From: Bacteroidales bacterium UBA3824
GTDB taxonomy: Bacteria; Bacteroidota; Bacteroidia; Bacteroidales; UBA3824
Reading direction: 5' to 3'
Assembly (NCBI GenBank): GCA_002393195.1
Contig: DGIK01000053.1
Coordinates: forward strand, 1 to 17,060
DNA length: 17,060 bases
In this document: one piece after another, positions 6,020-13,567 of the stretch
Layout: each line of letters opens with the position of its first letter
Position numbering within the stretch: position 1 is the first letter of the stretch
Program-made: the position numbers and the translations under genes
The notes under the pieces: model-generated
Seen by the model: only the letters and a program-made list of their open reading frames with translations
Told to the model about the DNA's origin: nothing
Database searches by the model: none

Positions 6020-8266
6020 ATGAAACTTTTAAGAAGTACCGACATAGGATATTCGCCAATCTCCGCACGTGAGCGCAAGATTAAGGACGGCAGCAAGTTC
6101 GACCACCTTTTTCCCGCGCCCGACCTCCGCACAACGCTATTGCAGCGCGACGGTGAAGTCGAAGATACGGTCAAGCAGATGCAACAAATTGTAGTTGATT
6201 ACTCGTGGCAAGTCCGGGAACTCTGCAAACAACTCAAAGCAAAGACCCGCCGCCAATCTGTCAAAAACGTTTTCGATTTCGTGTACGACTACATCAAATA
6301 CCAAATCGAAGATGGCGAAAAACTCCGCACCCCTGCCTACTCGTGGTACGAAGGTCAGGTACAGAAACGACAGCACCCAAACAACGACAAAATAGGAGTT
6401 GACTGCGATTGTATGTCCATCTTCTGCGGATGCTGTTTCAGGGAGATGCAGATTCCATTCTCCTTCCGTGTTACCGGCTACGAAAATTCGCTCGGCTTTT
6501 GCCGTGGATTTCAGCACGTTTACACCGTTGCATACGACACCGACGGCAAGGAAATCATCTGCGACCCGGTTTACATCGAGTTCAACAAAGAAAAAGAATA
6601 CGCAATTCAAAAGACATACCCAATGAGTTTAAACGGAACTGACATCGTGATGCTCTCAGGCTTGGACGACGAGAGCCACCACGAATACATAGAACATCCC
6701 GACGGCACAATGGGCGAACTTGCCGGAAAACGAAGGGCTAAGCGAAAAGCCCGCCGCAAGGCTCGCAGGGAAGCCCGCAAGGAAAGACGCGCCGCAAGAA
6801 AAGCAATCCGTAAGGCACGTAAAAGCGGAGACAAAGAGGCTCTCAAAAAGGCTAAGGAAGCCAAAAAAGCCGCAAAAAAGAAACTCAAAGCCAACCGTGG
6901 CGGCATCGCTCGTGCGGCTCAGAAAGTCGGCAAAGGCATCGCAAAAGCGGCAAAGGCGGTTGCTCGGTTTACCGTAGCAACTACAATGCAAGTACCCCGC
7001 AAGATGTTCTGTCTCCTTCTTAGGCTCAATTTCCGTGGTCTTGCCACTAAACTCGCCAACAACGAGAAAGCCCGCGAAAAATTTAAGAAAACGTGGCGCA
7101 AACTCGGTGGCTCTACAAAATCGTGGTCTAAGGCCGTCGAAAAAGGCAAAAACAAAAAGCCTCTCTTTGGCTCTAAGAAACTCAAAGGATTTACCGAACT
7201 GCAACTCAACCAACTCGGCGCAGTACTCGACGAATGGGGCATCCTCAAAGGCTACACCCTCGGCGACATCGGCGAACTTGGATTTGCCACAACGTCAGTC
7301 GCCGCAGCCATAGCGTCCGCAACCCCAATTATCAAGAAGGTCATCGACATTATGAAAAAAGTCGGAGAACACATCCCCGAAACCGCAGACGAATACAATG
7401 GCGAGGCAGACTCCTACGACGACAATCAGGAGATTATCGACACCAAACCCGAAGAAACCGAGGACGCAGACGAATCCGAGGAAGAAGAAGAAACCGAAGA
7501 TGAAGATGCAGACGAGGAAGAAGATAACGCCGACGCTATCGAAGTAGAGGCTGAGGAAGTGGAAGGCATCTACGTTGGCGGCATCAATATTGGCAGCATA
7601 CTCAATGGCAACGAAGTCATTGCATACGAAGTAGTTGACGTTGATGGTCTTGGCTCTCTTGGCGCGGGTCTTTTCAAGAAACTTGCATCCGGCATCAAGA
7701 AGGTGGTGGCAAAACGCAAGGCAAAAAAAGCCAACAGAAAGGCTAAAAAGCAAGCAAAAAAGACAGCCAAAAAGACTACAAAGGCGCAGAAAAAGGCGGC
7801 AAGAAAGGCTAAAAAGACACAGAAAAAGGCGAACAAAACCGCCACAACCCCTGTACCCGCTCCCGCTCCATCTCCTGACCCTATCAACCCTGACGAAATC
7901 GAACTCAATTTCGGTCAGAAACTCAAAAACGGAGTTCAGCAATTCACGCAGACCGACGAGGGACAGGCTCTCATCAACACTGCAAAGGACATCGCAATCT
8001 CCAAAGGAACGGAACTGATGCAGAAAGCCGCCAATAATGCTACAACCAATACCGTTACCTCGGACAACGTTACCACGAACAACGACGACAAAAAAGACAA
8101 AAAATCTTTCTTCGCGAAACACAAGGTGGCTACGGTTGTTGGCGGTGTTCTATTGGTTGTTGCAACCGGTGCGGGCATCTACTTTGGGACACGCAAAAAG
8201 CCCGACACCGCTCCGGCATCCAACGGCGGCGGCACGGCAAAACTCAACGCCCTGCAACTATACTAA
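6020..8266 (+). CDS. Transglutaminase-like chimera with polybasic, acidic and membrane segments
   Basis: A 748-residue modular protein. Residues about 60-210 match the transglutaminase-like cysteine fold: GVDCDCMSIF with Cys129, FQHVYTVAYD with His166, and ICDPVY with Asp182 form a complete candidate triad. Residues about 237-294 are almost all Lys, Arg and Ala (RRAKRKARRKARREARKERR). A mixed segment follows, including LGGSTKSWSKAVEKG and a hydrophobic Ala-rich helix near 425-440. Residues about 474-515 are mostly Glu and Asp. A second Lys/Ala block (551-608), a Pro-rich linker (PVPAPAPSPDP), and a C-terminal membrane segment near 702-725 (VATVVGGVLLVVATGAGIYF) complete it. It is probably a large virion protein. 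The protease/transglutaminase domain may process capsid or cut cell-wall peptides, and the basic blocks may bind the genome. The triad is visible; the functions are inferred. Confidence 0.8.
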   Translation: MKLLRSTDIGYSPISARERKIKDGSKFDHLFPAPDLRTTLLQRDGEVEDTVKQMQQIVVDYSWQVRELCKQLKAKTRRQSVKNVFDFVYDYIKYQIEDGEKLRTPAYSWYEGQVQKRQHPNNDKIGVDCDCMSIFCGCCFREMQIPFSFRVTGYENSLGFCRGFQHVYTVAYDTDGKEIICDPVYIEFNKEKEYAIQKTYPMSLNGTDIVMLSGLDDESHHEYIEHPDGTMGELAGKRRAKRKARRKARREARKERRAARKAIRKARKSGDKEALKKAKEAKKAAKKKLKANRGGIARAAQKVGKGIAKAAKAVARFTVATTMQVPRKMFCLLLRLNFRGLATKLANNEKAREKFKKTWRKLGGSTKSWSKAVEKGKNKKPLFGSKKLKGFTELQLNQLGAVLDEWGILKGYTLGDIGELGFATTSVAAAIASATPIIKKVIDIMKKVGEHIPETADEYNGEADSYDDNQEIIDTKPEETEDADESEEEEETEDEDADEEEDNADAIEVEAEEVEGIYVGGINIGSILNGNEVIAYEVVDVDGLGSLGAGLFKKLASGIKKVVAKRKAKKANRKAKKQAKKTAKKTTKAQKKAARKAKKTQKKANKTATTPVPAPAPSPDPINPDEIELNFGQKLKNGVQQFTQTDEGQALINTAKDIAISKGTELMQKAANNATTNTVTSDNVTTNNDDKKDKKSFFAKHKVATVVGGVLLVVATGAGIYFGTRKKPDTAPASNGGGTAKLNALQLY

Positions 8267-8268
8267 GA

Positions 8269-8330
8269 TTCAGCCCCGCCGACACACTCATCGGCGCAAA
8301 CAAATGAAACAGAATTATTAACAACTAAAA
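8269..8330 (+). promoter_or_regulatory. Leader element copy 1 (hairpin plus AACAACTAAAA)
   Basis: A CGCCGA/TCGGCG stem (8277-8282 with 8291-8296) with an 8-nt loop is followed by AATTATTAACAACTAAAA (8313-8330), 11 nt before the start at 8342. A near copy precedes the next gene at 9022-9079. Stem and A-rich tail are conserved while the loop differs, which suggests a functional translation, stability or processing element. Confidence 0.6.
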
Positions 8331-8341
8331 TAAGAAGCAAA

Positions 8342-9019
8342 ATGGCAGAAGTTACAGTAAACAATGTCGTAAGCGAAACTAAGACCCCTACCGTCATTGG
8401 TGGTGGCGTACTTTTGGGTTTCTGGCTCCAAAAGTTCGTCAACAACAAGATTCTCGGCTCTGAAACCGTCAAGGGTTTGCTTGGCGACACTACGACATCC
8501 AACCTCAAAAAGTTCGTTTCGCCGGCTCTCGTTACGGCTACGGGCATTGTCGTTAATATGAAGTCAAAGGACGAATTTATGCGCAACCTCGCCGCAGGTG
8601 TGGCTATTTCCGGTCCCGTAAATGTCGGTATGCAGGTATTGTTCCACAAAGACCCGCTCTCAGGTTTCGGCATTGACGGTTTCCTTGGCGACCTTCTTGG
8701 CGACTTCCTTGGCGACGACGAAGACGACCTCGGCGACACCGACGATGACGACGACTTGGGAGATGCAGACGACCCCGACGACCTCGGCGACAACGACGAA
8801 GACGACGCACTCCGTGGTCTTGGCGAAGCCGAAATCGAAGGCAGCAAGGCAGTGGCGGCTCTCCCCGTTGGCAACATCAAACTCAACGTGGAACAATCCG
8901 AAAACAACCAAATGGAAGGCTCGATTGGCGACCTCCTTCCGTCAAAGGCACCGGGAGTACGCGACCCCTTCCCCGAACCAATCTTTGCAGGGATGGGCGA
9001 AGACATCAACCTCCTTTAA
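8342..9019 (+). CDS. Membrane protein with LGD-type acidic repeats
   Basis: A 225-residue protein. Residues 16-33 (PTVIGGGVLLGFWLQKFV) form a short membrane segment. Hydrophobic stretches at about 58-72 and 82-101 could be two more. Residues about 114-155 are a low-complexity repeat of L-G-D units separated by acidic runs (FLGDLLGDFLGDDEDDLGD and onward), with about two dozen Asp; this may bind Ca2+ or other cations. The C-terminus (DLLPSKAPGVRDPFPEP) is Pro-rich. It sits between the chimera and the likely coat protein. The duplicated leader before it and before the coat gene suggests the two are expressed to similar high levels, so I infer an abundant virion membrane protein. No family is recognised. 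Confidence 0.75.
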   Translation: MAEVTVNNVVSETKTPTVIGGGVLLGFWLQKFVNNKILGSETVKGLLGDTTTSNLKKFVSPALVTATGIVVNMKSKDEFMRNLAAGVAISGPVNVGMQVLFHKDPLSGFGIDGFLGDLLGDFLGDDEDDLGDTDDDDDLGDADDPDDLGDNDEDDALRGLGEAEIEGSKAVAALPVGNIKLNVEQSENNQMEGSIGDLLPSKAPGVRDPFPEPIFAGMGEDINLL

Positions 9020-9021
9020 AG

Positions 9022-9079
9022 TTCACCCCCGCCGACATTTTTATCGGCAACAACAAACAGAAATTATTAACAACTAAAA
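9022..9079 (+). promoter_or_regulatory. Leader element copy 2 (hairpin plus AACAACTAAAA)
   Basis: GCCGA (9031-9035) pairs with TCGGC (9044-9048), followed by AATTATTAACAACTAAAA (9062-9079), 13 nt before the ATG at 9093. It is the partner of the copy at 8269-8330; the 18-nt tail is identical in both. Confidence 0.6.
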
Positions 9080-9092
9080 ACAGAATACAATA

Positions 9093-9878
9093 ATGGCTAC
9101 ATTAGGACAAATCCTCGGTGCTACCGACGAGCAGTTGGACGCACTCAACGACACCGAACTCATCGGCATCCTCGCCGCTATCGAATCTGACGGCAACACC
9201 GACCTCGGCGCAGTTCAGAAAAAGGCACAAGCAAAGGCACGTGTTACCGGCGCAATCGCCCGCAGGGCAGGTCGCAAAGGGGCAATGGCTGTCCCCAAGT
9301 CAAACAACATCAACGGCGAGACACGTTACCTGACCGACAAGGCTCTCTTTGAGAACCGCCTGACGCAGTTGAACCCTGAGTTCGTTCAGAAACTCAAAAA
9401 AGGCGAGTTGCAGATTTGCGACTGGTCTTTCTACGCAGTCAAGAAAATCAGCGGCGTTACCACCATTAAGATGTTCGAGGATGGCGACATCACGGGCATC
9501 GGCGCAACCAACGTGGTTCAGGGAAGGATGTTCCCGGAAGACCACTTCCTCGCGACATCTCTCCGCGTCCTCACCGGCACAGCAGCCCAAGGCGCAACCG
9601 ACGGCAAGAGCGTTCAGTTCGGCGCACCAGCCGACGTGGTTACAAACGGCGAGTTCAAACTTGGTCAGGAATCCACCATCTATATGGAAAAGACCTCATC
9701 CAACATCTTCCTCAACTCCAACCGCACCGACACCAACATCGGCGAGTACAGGCTCGAAGCACCCAAGATGTTCTACCCGCAGCGCACTTTGCGTTGGGAG
9801 TTCGACTTCTCCGCAGCACCCGCAGCCGATATGTGGATGCGCGTCGAGATTAAGGGTGTCCGCACAATGAAGGCGTAA
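9093..9878 (+). CDS. Candidate major coat protein
   Basis: A 261-residue protein. The N-terminal 75 residues are helical, ending in a basic Ala-rich stretch (ARVTGAIARRAGRKGAMAV). The rest is rich in predicted beta strands: DWSFYAVKKISGVTTIKMF, then GEFKLGQESTIYMEK, MFYPQRTLRWEFDFSAAP and MWMRVEIKGVRTMKA. This is compatible with a jelly-roll coat fold, perhaps a compact one, since double-jelly-roll proteins are usually somewhat larger. It has no membrane segment, unlike its neighbours. It has a hairpin leader upstream and a strong terminator just downstream, the usual arrangement for the most abundant virion protein. I do not recognise the family by sequence; the coat role is inferred from position, composition and expression signals. 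Confidence 0.7.
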   Translation: MATLGQILGATDEQLDALNDTELIGILAAIESDGNTDLGAVQKKAQAKARVTGAIARRAGRKGAMAVPKSNNINGETRYLTDKALFENRLTQLNPEFVQKLKKGELQICDWSFYAVKKISGVTTIKMFEDGDITGIGATNVVQGRMFPEDHFLATSLRVLTGTAAQGATDGKSVQFGAPADVVTNGEFKLGQESTIYMEKTSSNIFLNSNRTDTNIGEYRLEAPKMFYPQRTLRWEFDFSAAPAADMWMRVEIKGVRTMKA

Positions 9879-9919
9879 ACATTCCTTTTGACTTTATTCG
9901 ATTTTTAATTTGAAAAGTC

Positions 9920-9960
9920 GGGACGGTCGGCTTTCTAAACCGCAGCCGTCCCTTCTTTTT
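9920..9960 (+). terminator. Intrinsic terminator after the candidate coat gene
   Basis: GGGACGG (9920-9926) pairs with CCGTCCC (9946-9952), with an inner CGG/CCG pairing (9928-9930 with 9940-9942), followed by TTCTTTTT. It would end or attenuate transcription after the 9093 gene, so later genes would be expressed at lower levels or need their own promoter. I see no exact TAnnTTTG box between it and the next start. Confidence 0.85.
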
Positions 9961-10007
9961 ATAAAATTGAAAATCTATCCTCTCACAATTAAAAATACGA
10001 ATAAAAG

Positions 10008-10967
10008 ATGGTTAAGAAAACAGAACTCGAAAAGGCTATCAGCGCGATTAAATTCAAGGACGACAACGGCGACAAATACGTGTTCGATGTTACCGCCAAC
10101 CGACGCATCGGCAACGGAATGGAGAGTGCAGACTTGTTGCTCAAAAAATCCGGCGCAGACACCCTGAAACGTGCAGCGGAGTTCGCCAAAGAAAATGAGT
10201 TTGAATCCCTGCACATCACCGTTTACAAAAACAAGACGGGACGCGAGAAGGGCGCGGAATACGACGTGCCATTATTTGAGGAAACTCAACTATCCGGCGT
10301 TGACACTCCGGCGATACAACAGCCCACGCAGAACGAGGCTGACCGCTATTTTCAGTCTTTCGGCGGTTTGGGCGGTTTTATGCAGGAGACCCGCAATCAA
10401 ATCGGCAACCAACTCGACCTGCAATACGCCCGGCGCGACCTCGGCAAGGCTGAGGCGCAGGTAGTCGCTCTCGAATCCAAAAACGAGCAACTCGCCGCCA
10501 AAAACGACGAACTCCGCGAACAAATCAAGGAGTACAAAGACCGCATACACGACTTGGAGCGTGATATGGGCTATCAGAAACAAAACTACGACCAACGCTC
10601 CAATATGCTCCAACTCGTTACCAACGGCGTTGTAGGCTTCATTGGAAGTCAGTTGGGCGTAACACCCGAAAAACTCGGTCAGTTGATGGGCATCCCTGCC
10701 GACGGCGCGGAAACCACACAACAGACACCTACCGAACCCGCCAAACAAGAATCGGTATCCGGCACGAAGGACGAGCGTCAGCAGTACATCGACGCTATTG
10801 TAGAATACATCTACACCCTCAATGCTCAGGAGATACAACTTTTTGCGGGAATCACGCAGTATGTAGGACAAAGCCAACGACACCTCGCTAAGACCTACGA
10901 ATACCTACGTAACCTTTTTAACAAAGAAAAAAATGGCAATCAAGAAGATAATAACGATACAGATTAG
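10008..10967 (+). CDS. Coiled-coil structural protein
   Basis: A 319-residue soluble protein. The N-terminal 90 residues form a mixed alpha/beta domain (IKFKDDNGDKYVFDV, FESLHITVYKNK). Residues about 138-200 are a strong coiled coil (AQVVALESKNEQLAAKNDEL, YKDRIHDLERDMGYQKQN). A short hydrophobic helix (VTNGVVGFIGSQLGV) and a QT/PAKQ linker follow, then a helical C-terminal domain (YIDAIVEYIYTLNAQEIQLF). No membrane segment is convincing. The ATG follows an A-rich leader. Its last 35 nt overlap the next gene, implying coupled translation. It is probably a scaffold-like or minor virion protein; no family is recognised. Confidence 0.78.
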   Translation: MVKKTELEKAISAIKFKDDNGDKYVFDVTANRRIGNGMESADLLLKKSGADTLKRAAEFAKENEFESLHITVYKNKTGREKGAEYDVPLFEETQLSGVDTPAIQQPTQNEADRYFQSFGGLGGFMQETRNQIGNQLDLQYARRDLGKAEAQVVALESKNEQLAAKNDELREQIKEYKDRIHDLERDMGYQKQNYDQRSNMLQLVTNGVVGFIGSQLGVTPEKLGQLMGIPADGAETTQQTPTEPAKQESVSGTKDERQQYIDAIVEYIYTLNAQEIQLFAGITQYVGQSQRHLAKTYEYLRNLFNKEKNGNQEDNNDTD

Positions 10968-11133
10968 CGCAGAATCCACGGAAGAAATCGACAAGATGAC
11001 ATCCGTACTCCGTAACGTCGCCGAAAAGGTTTCTCCGCAAGCCTTCTGCAACGTCCTGTACCCAAAAATATTGAACAACCCCGACTTCTTCAAGTCCGTG
11101 GTCAACAACCCGATGTTGAAACTTTTTAAATAA
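10933..11133 (+). CDS. Small hypothetical protein
   Basis: A 66-residue protein whose ATG lies inside the previous gene (35-nt overlap), preceded by an A-rich stretch at the end of that frame. The N-terminus (MAIKKIITIQISAEST) suggests one or two beta strands followed by helices (EEIDKMTSVLRNVAEKV). The C-terminus is FKSVVNNPMLKLFK. No membrane segment or known motif is visible. Its frame is intact and its composition is normal for this cluster, so it is probably real. Confidence 0.65.
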   Translation: MAIKKIITIQISAESTEEIDKMTSVLRNVAEKVSPQAFCNVLYPKILNNPDFFKSVVNNPMLKLFK

Positions 11134-11142
11134 CATACAAAA

Positions 11143-11718
11143 ATGAACGAAATCGAAACAATGATAAACGGTCAGGACGCTATCACTCAGGCGGGTATCC
11201 TGATGGCTGCCGAACCTCTCGGCAAGCGCAAACTCAAATGGCAGGTTCTCACATTCAAAGTGCCGTTTGAACTTGTACTCAACGACAATATGGGCATCAT
11301 ATCTATCGTACATTCGCGAGTACAGATAGACACCACCTCGCACAAGACCAACGAGCGCATCATAGGCATCACCTTGCACAGCGACTTCGAGGCGGCTCTC
11401 AACGAAAGCACCTTGCAATTCAGCATTGACAGCGAGGAGATTATTCCAAGCGGATTCGATTGCAGCCTTATCGCAGCAAAGAAGGATGTAGGATTCTACA
11501 AGAATATGTACCGTCTCAACGAGCGCGCCAACGGCTCTTTGCTAAAAGGCGAGTACGTGGACAACTGCCTTGTAAAGGACGTGGAACAATGGTTTAAAGA
11601 CCATCCCGAAAAAAATACTGAACTTTACAGGGACGGAAAAACCTCTTTCTTTTACGAAGTGAAAATCTATTTGTGGAGCATCCAAAAACCGCTCGCTCAG
11701 AACAACAAAGGACTTTAA
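11143..11718 (+). CDS. Beta-rich virion protein candidate
   Basis: A 191-residue soluble protein starting 9 nt after its neighbour. The core is rich in alternating hydrophobic residues typical of a beta sandwich (LKWQVLTFKVPFELVLNDN, IISIVHSRVQIDTT, RIIGITLHSDFEA, STLQFSIDSEEI), with a final strand FFYEVKIYLWSI. No catalytic motif, signal or membrane segment is seen. It is the first of three consecutive small beta-rich genes (to 12555), which could be vertex, spike or minor coat components. I recognise no family. Confidence 0.75.
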   Translation: MNEIETMINGQDAITQAGILMAAEPLGKRKLKWQVLTFKVPFELVLNDNMGIISIVHSRVQIDTTSHKTNERIIGITLHSDFEAALNESTLQFSIDSEEIIPSGFDCSLIAAKKDVGFYKNMYRLNERANGSLLKGEYVDNCLVKDVEQWFKDHPEKNTELYRDGKTSFFYEVKIYLWSIQKPLAQNNKGL

Positions 11719-11723
11719 GCACT

Positions 11724-12164
11724 ATGAAACGCACACGGATTCACCTATTTCAGAAAGAAATAGACAGCAACTATTCCGCGCACAAGGGGTATATTCCAAT
11801 ACCAATCAACGTGCGGAACATCAAGACGATATGCCCCGTGCTGCACAATGCCGAAGGCTACATATCTTTGTTGAAGGAATTGGACGAGGAGCAGGTTCTC
11901 AATGAGATGCGGTTGGAAGACGACAAGATGCACCTTAATTCCAAAAAGGTAGCCGTGGACGTTACGCCCGACAATGCTGACTTGAAGTTCATTCTGAGGC
12001 TTACAAAAGTGTTACCTCAACTTTGGGGCAGAAAGGAAGTAAGAACTACGGAAACAACAACCGTCAACGGAGAGGAAACCACTGTTGAACACGTCGAATA
12101 CAAAGACGTTTATGAGACAAAATGCACACTTAAAGTAATAATTGAATACGAAGAAGATGTTTAA
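11724..12164 (+). CDS. Beta-rich hypothetical protein
   Basis: A 146-residue protein. I chose the ATG at 11724, 5 nt after the previous stop, over an in-frame upstream start inside that gene. Strand-like segments include GYIPIPINVRNIKTICPVL, KKVAVDVTPDN and CTLKVIIEYEEDV. A Thr/Glu-rich stretch (TTETTTVNGEETTVEHVEY) may be a hairpin or loop. It ends 8 nt inside the next gene. Probably a virion component by context; no family is recognised. Confidence 0.72.
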   Translation: MKRTRIHLFQKEIDSNYSAHKGYIPIPINVRNIKTICPVLHNAEGYISLLKELDEEQVLNEMRLEDDKMHLNSKKVAVDVTPDNADLKFILRLTKVLPQLWGRKEVRTTETTTVNGEETTVEHVEYKDVYETKCTLKVIIEYEEDV

Positions 12165-12555
12165 CTTGTACGACTACATAAAGCAGGAGATGGACGCACG
12201 TGGAATTACTCATTACAAGGTAGTTTCCGAACACATCGACCTATACCACTCCAACACACTTGTTGACCTTACAAAAAACATATATCTGTTTGTAAGTCAG
12301 GATATTGATGTGCAGATTCCTGTCAAGGTCGAGTTGATAAGTTTCGACAACTACTACGTATTCACAAAAACCGTATTGCAGACCTCGTTTATGAGCCAGT
12401 ACCAGTTTTTCAGTCAGCAACTCGAAATCAAGGTGTCGCAAATAGACAACCAGACAGACGAATCAAAACAGATGAAAAATTACGTAGGCAACAATGCGGA
12501 ATTTCGTCCCTTCCGGCTCGAATTTCTGCGCATCATACCACTATTCGACGATTAG
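12157..12555 (+). CDS. Beta-rich hypothetical protein
   Basis: A 132-residue protein. The ATG at 12157 overlaps the previous stop by 8 nt. A TTG five codons upstream (12142) is also in frame but less likely. The sequence begins MFNLYDYIKQEMDARG and then alternates beta strands (KNIYLFVSQDIDVQIPVKVE, YYVFTKTVLQTSF, QLEIKVSQID) to a C-terminal RPFRLEFLRIIPLFDD. No signal, membrane segment or catalytic motif is seen. It is the third of the beta-rich trio and a likely virion part. Confidence 0.72.
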   Translation: MFNLYDYIKQEMDARGITHYKVVSEHIDLYHSNTLVDLTKNIYLFVSQDIDVQIPVKVELISFDNYYVFTKTVLQTSFMSQYQFFSQQLEIKVSQIDNQTDESKQMKNYVGNNAEFRPFRLEFLRIIPLFDD

Positions 12556-12575
12556 TAATAACGTAAGCAACACAA

Positions 12576-12902
12576 ATGGCACAGAACAAATTTGAAATAG
12601 TAAGGCTTGGCGACACAAAGACAGTCGTAACCGAAAATAAGACGGTAACAACGTCCGTTAAGGCGGGTTTGATTCTGATAGGCGGCGCGGCATTGTTCTT
12701 TGGTGTGAGGGCAATCGTCAGGAATGTCAAGGCAAGCCAAGGTGCAAGGCAGACCAAGGTTGACAAAGATAGTCTGAGCCTCGAAAAATCGTGGTACACC
12801 AATGCAGCCAACAGCCTAAAAACTGCATTTGACGCTGTTTTAACATACGATTCGGAAACTATCGAGGGCATCATTTTGCAACTCAAAAACGCTGATGATT
12901 GA
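12576..12902 (+). CDS. Small single-pass membrane protein, possibly cut short by TGA
   Basis: A 108-residue product ending at TGA 12900-12902. Residues 28-46 (VKAGLILIGGAALFFGV) are one membrane segment, preceded by a short charged/Thr-rich region and followed by a basic stretch (RAIVRNVKASQGAR). The C-terminal part (ANSLKTAFDAVLTYDSETIE, GIILQLKNADD) is helical. The same frame continues after TGA for 40 sense codons with good coding character, beginning NQLQKQFGSLNG. If TGA stands for an original Trp, the junction reads DDWNQLQKQFG, a phrase that looks natural. The full form would be 149 residues. Either the gene is recently broken, the stop is read through, or the base is an error. Confidence 0.72.
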   Translation: MAQNKFEIVRLGDTKTVVTENKTVTTSVKAGLILIGGAALFFGVRAIVRNVKASQGARQTKVDKDSLSLEKSWYTNAANSLKTAFDAVLTYDSETIEGIILQLKNADD

Positions 12903-13025
12903 AATCAACTCCAAAAACAGTTCGGCTCGTTAAACGGCAAAAGTCTGCCCGCCTTGATAAACTCGATGTATTTCCGACGCGAGAGTTGCGTCAACCACAT
13001 AAAACAGATAGGCGGCGGTATTTAA
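12903..13025 (+). pseudogene. In-frame continuation of the 12576 gene beyond TGA
   Basis: Forty codons in the frame of the 12576 gene run from the base after its TGA to a TAA at 13023-13025, with no start of their own. The peptide (NQLQKQFGSLNGKSLPALIN, then SMYFRRESCVNHIKQIGGGI) has the composition of a folded helical tail, not of random intergenic DNA. It is thus probably the severed or read-through C-terminus of the upstream protein. The bases from 13026 to 13069 are A-rich leader. Confidence 0.55.
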
Positions 13026-13069
13026 TACTCGTCAACCCATAACAACGTATAACGTAAAACAACAACCAA

Positions 13070-13567
13070 ATGGAAACAAAAACAATAGTAGGAATCGGCA
13101 TTACAACGTTGCTTATTGGCGGCGGCGCGGCTCTGTTTCTCCGTTGGCGTAAAAAGAAAAAACAACAACAGGAGCAATCAACCACTACAACGACCACCAC
13201 AAACAACGGCGGCGGCTCTTCATCCAACGGTGGCGTAGTCTATACCGGCATCTCCGGCGCACAGACCACGCTATTGCAGACATCGCTCAACGCATTGCAG
13301 GACACCTTCAAGATGACGATGACCAAAACCGCAGCACAACAGGCTTTTTTGGATGCGTTTCCTAACAGGCTCGACATCGACGGCAAATACGGCTCTAAGA
13401 CGCTCAACGCTGTCAAGGCTTTGCAGACATACCTCAACAAGGCATTGCAAAGCACATCAAAAAACTCACTCAAAATAGACGGCAAATATGGCAAAGACAC
13501 AGAAAAGGCGTTTCAGGCTTGGGCAACTGCCACAAAAAGCACAATCAACACCAAAATTGTGGGCTAA
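13070..13567 (+). CDS. Membrane-anchored peptidoglycan-binding protein
   Basis: A 165-residue protein. Residues 5-25 (IVGIGITTLLIGGGAALFLRW) are a membrane segment followed by RKKKKQQQEQ, then a Thr/Asn/Gly/Ser linker at about 38-54. The C-terminal half resembles a PG_binding_1 domain: LDIDGKYGSKTLNAVKALQ around residue 105, and a second partial repeat, LKIDGKYGKDTEKAFQAW. Both carry the D-G-x-x-G-x-x-T signature. It should tether the membrane it sits in to the cell wall. Its end overlaps the CHAP-like gene, so the two probably work together in wall penetration on entry, or in lysis. The domain call is by motif. Confidence 0.82.
   Translation: METKTIVGIGITTLLIGGGAALFLRWRKKKKQQQEQSTTTTTTTNNGGGSSSNGGVVYTGISGAQTTLLQTSLNALQDTFKMTMTKTAAQQAFLDAFPNRLDIDGKYGSKTLNAVKALQTYLNKALQSTSKNSLKIDGKYGKDTEKAFQAWATATKSTINTKIVG

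Noticed and set aside
7295..8122. 275-codon minus-strand frame rich in Phe, Val and Cys
   Set aside because: Antisense of the Lys/Glu-rich part of the 6020 gene; the composition is what codons for Lys and Glu give in reverse.
10018..10967. Coiled-coil protein (10008) as a tail tape measure
   Set aside because: At 319 residues with one short coiled coil and no long hydrophobic repeats, it is too small and unlike tape-measure proteins.
12900..12902. TGA as selenocysteine or a general recoding of TGA
   Set aside because: I see no selenocysteine-type stem-loop just downstream, and other genes here use TGG for Trp and TGA as a stop.
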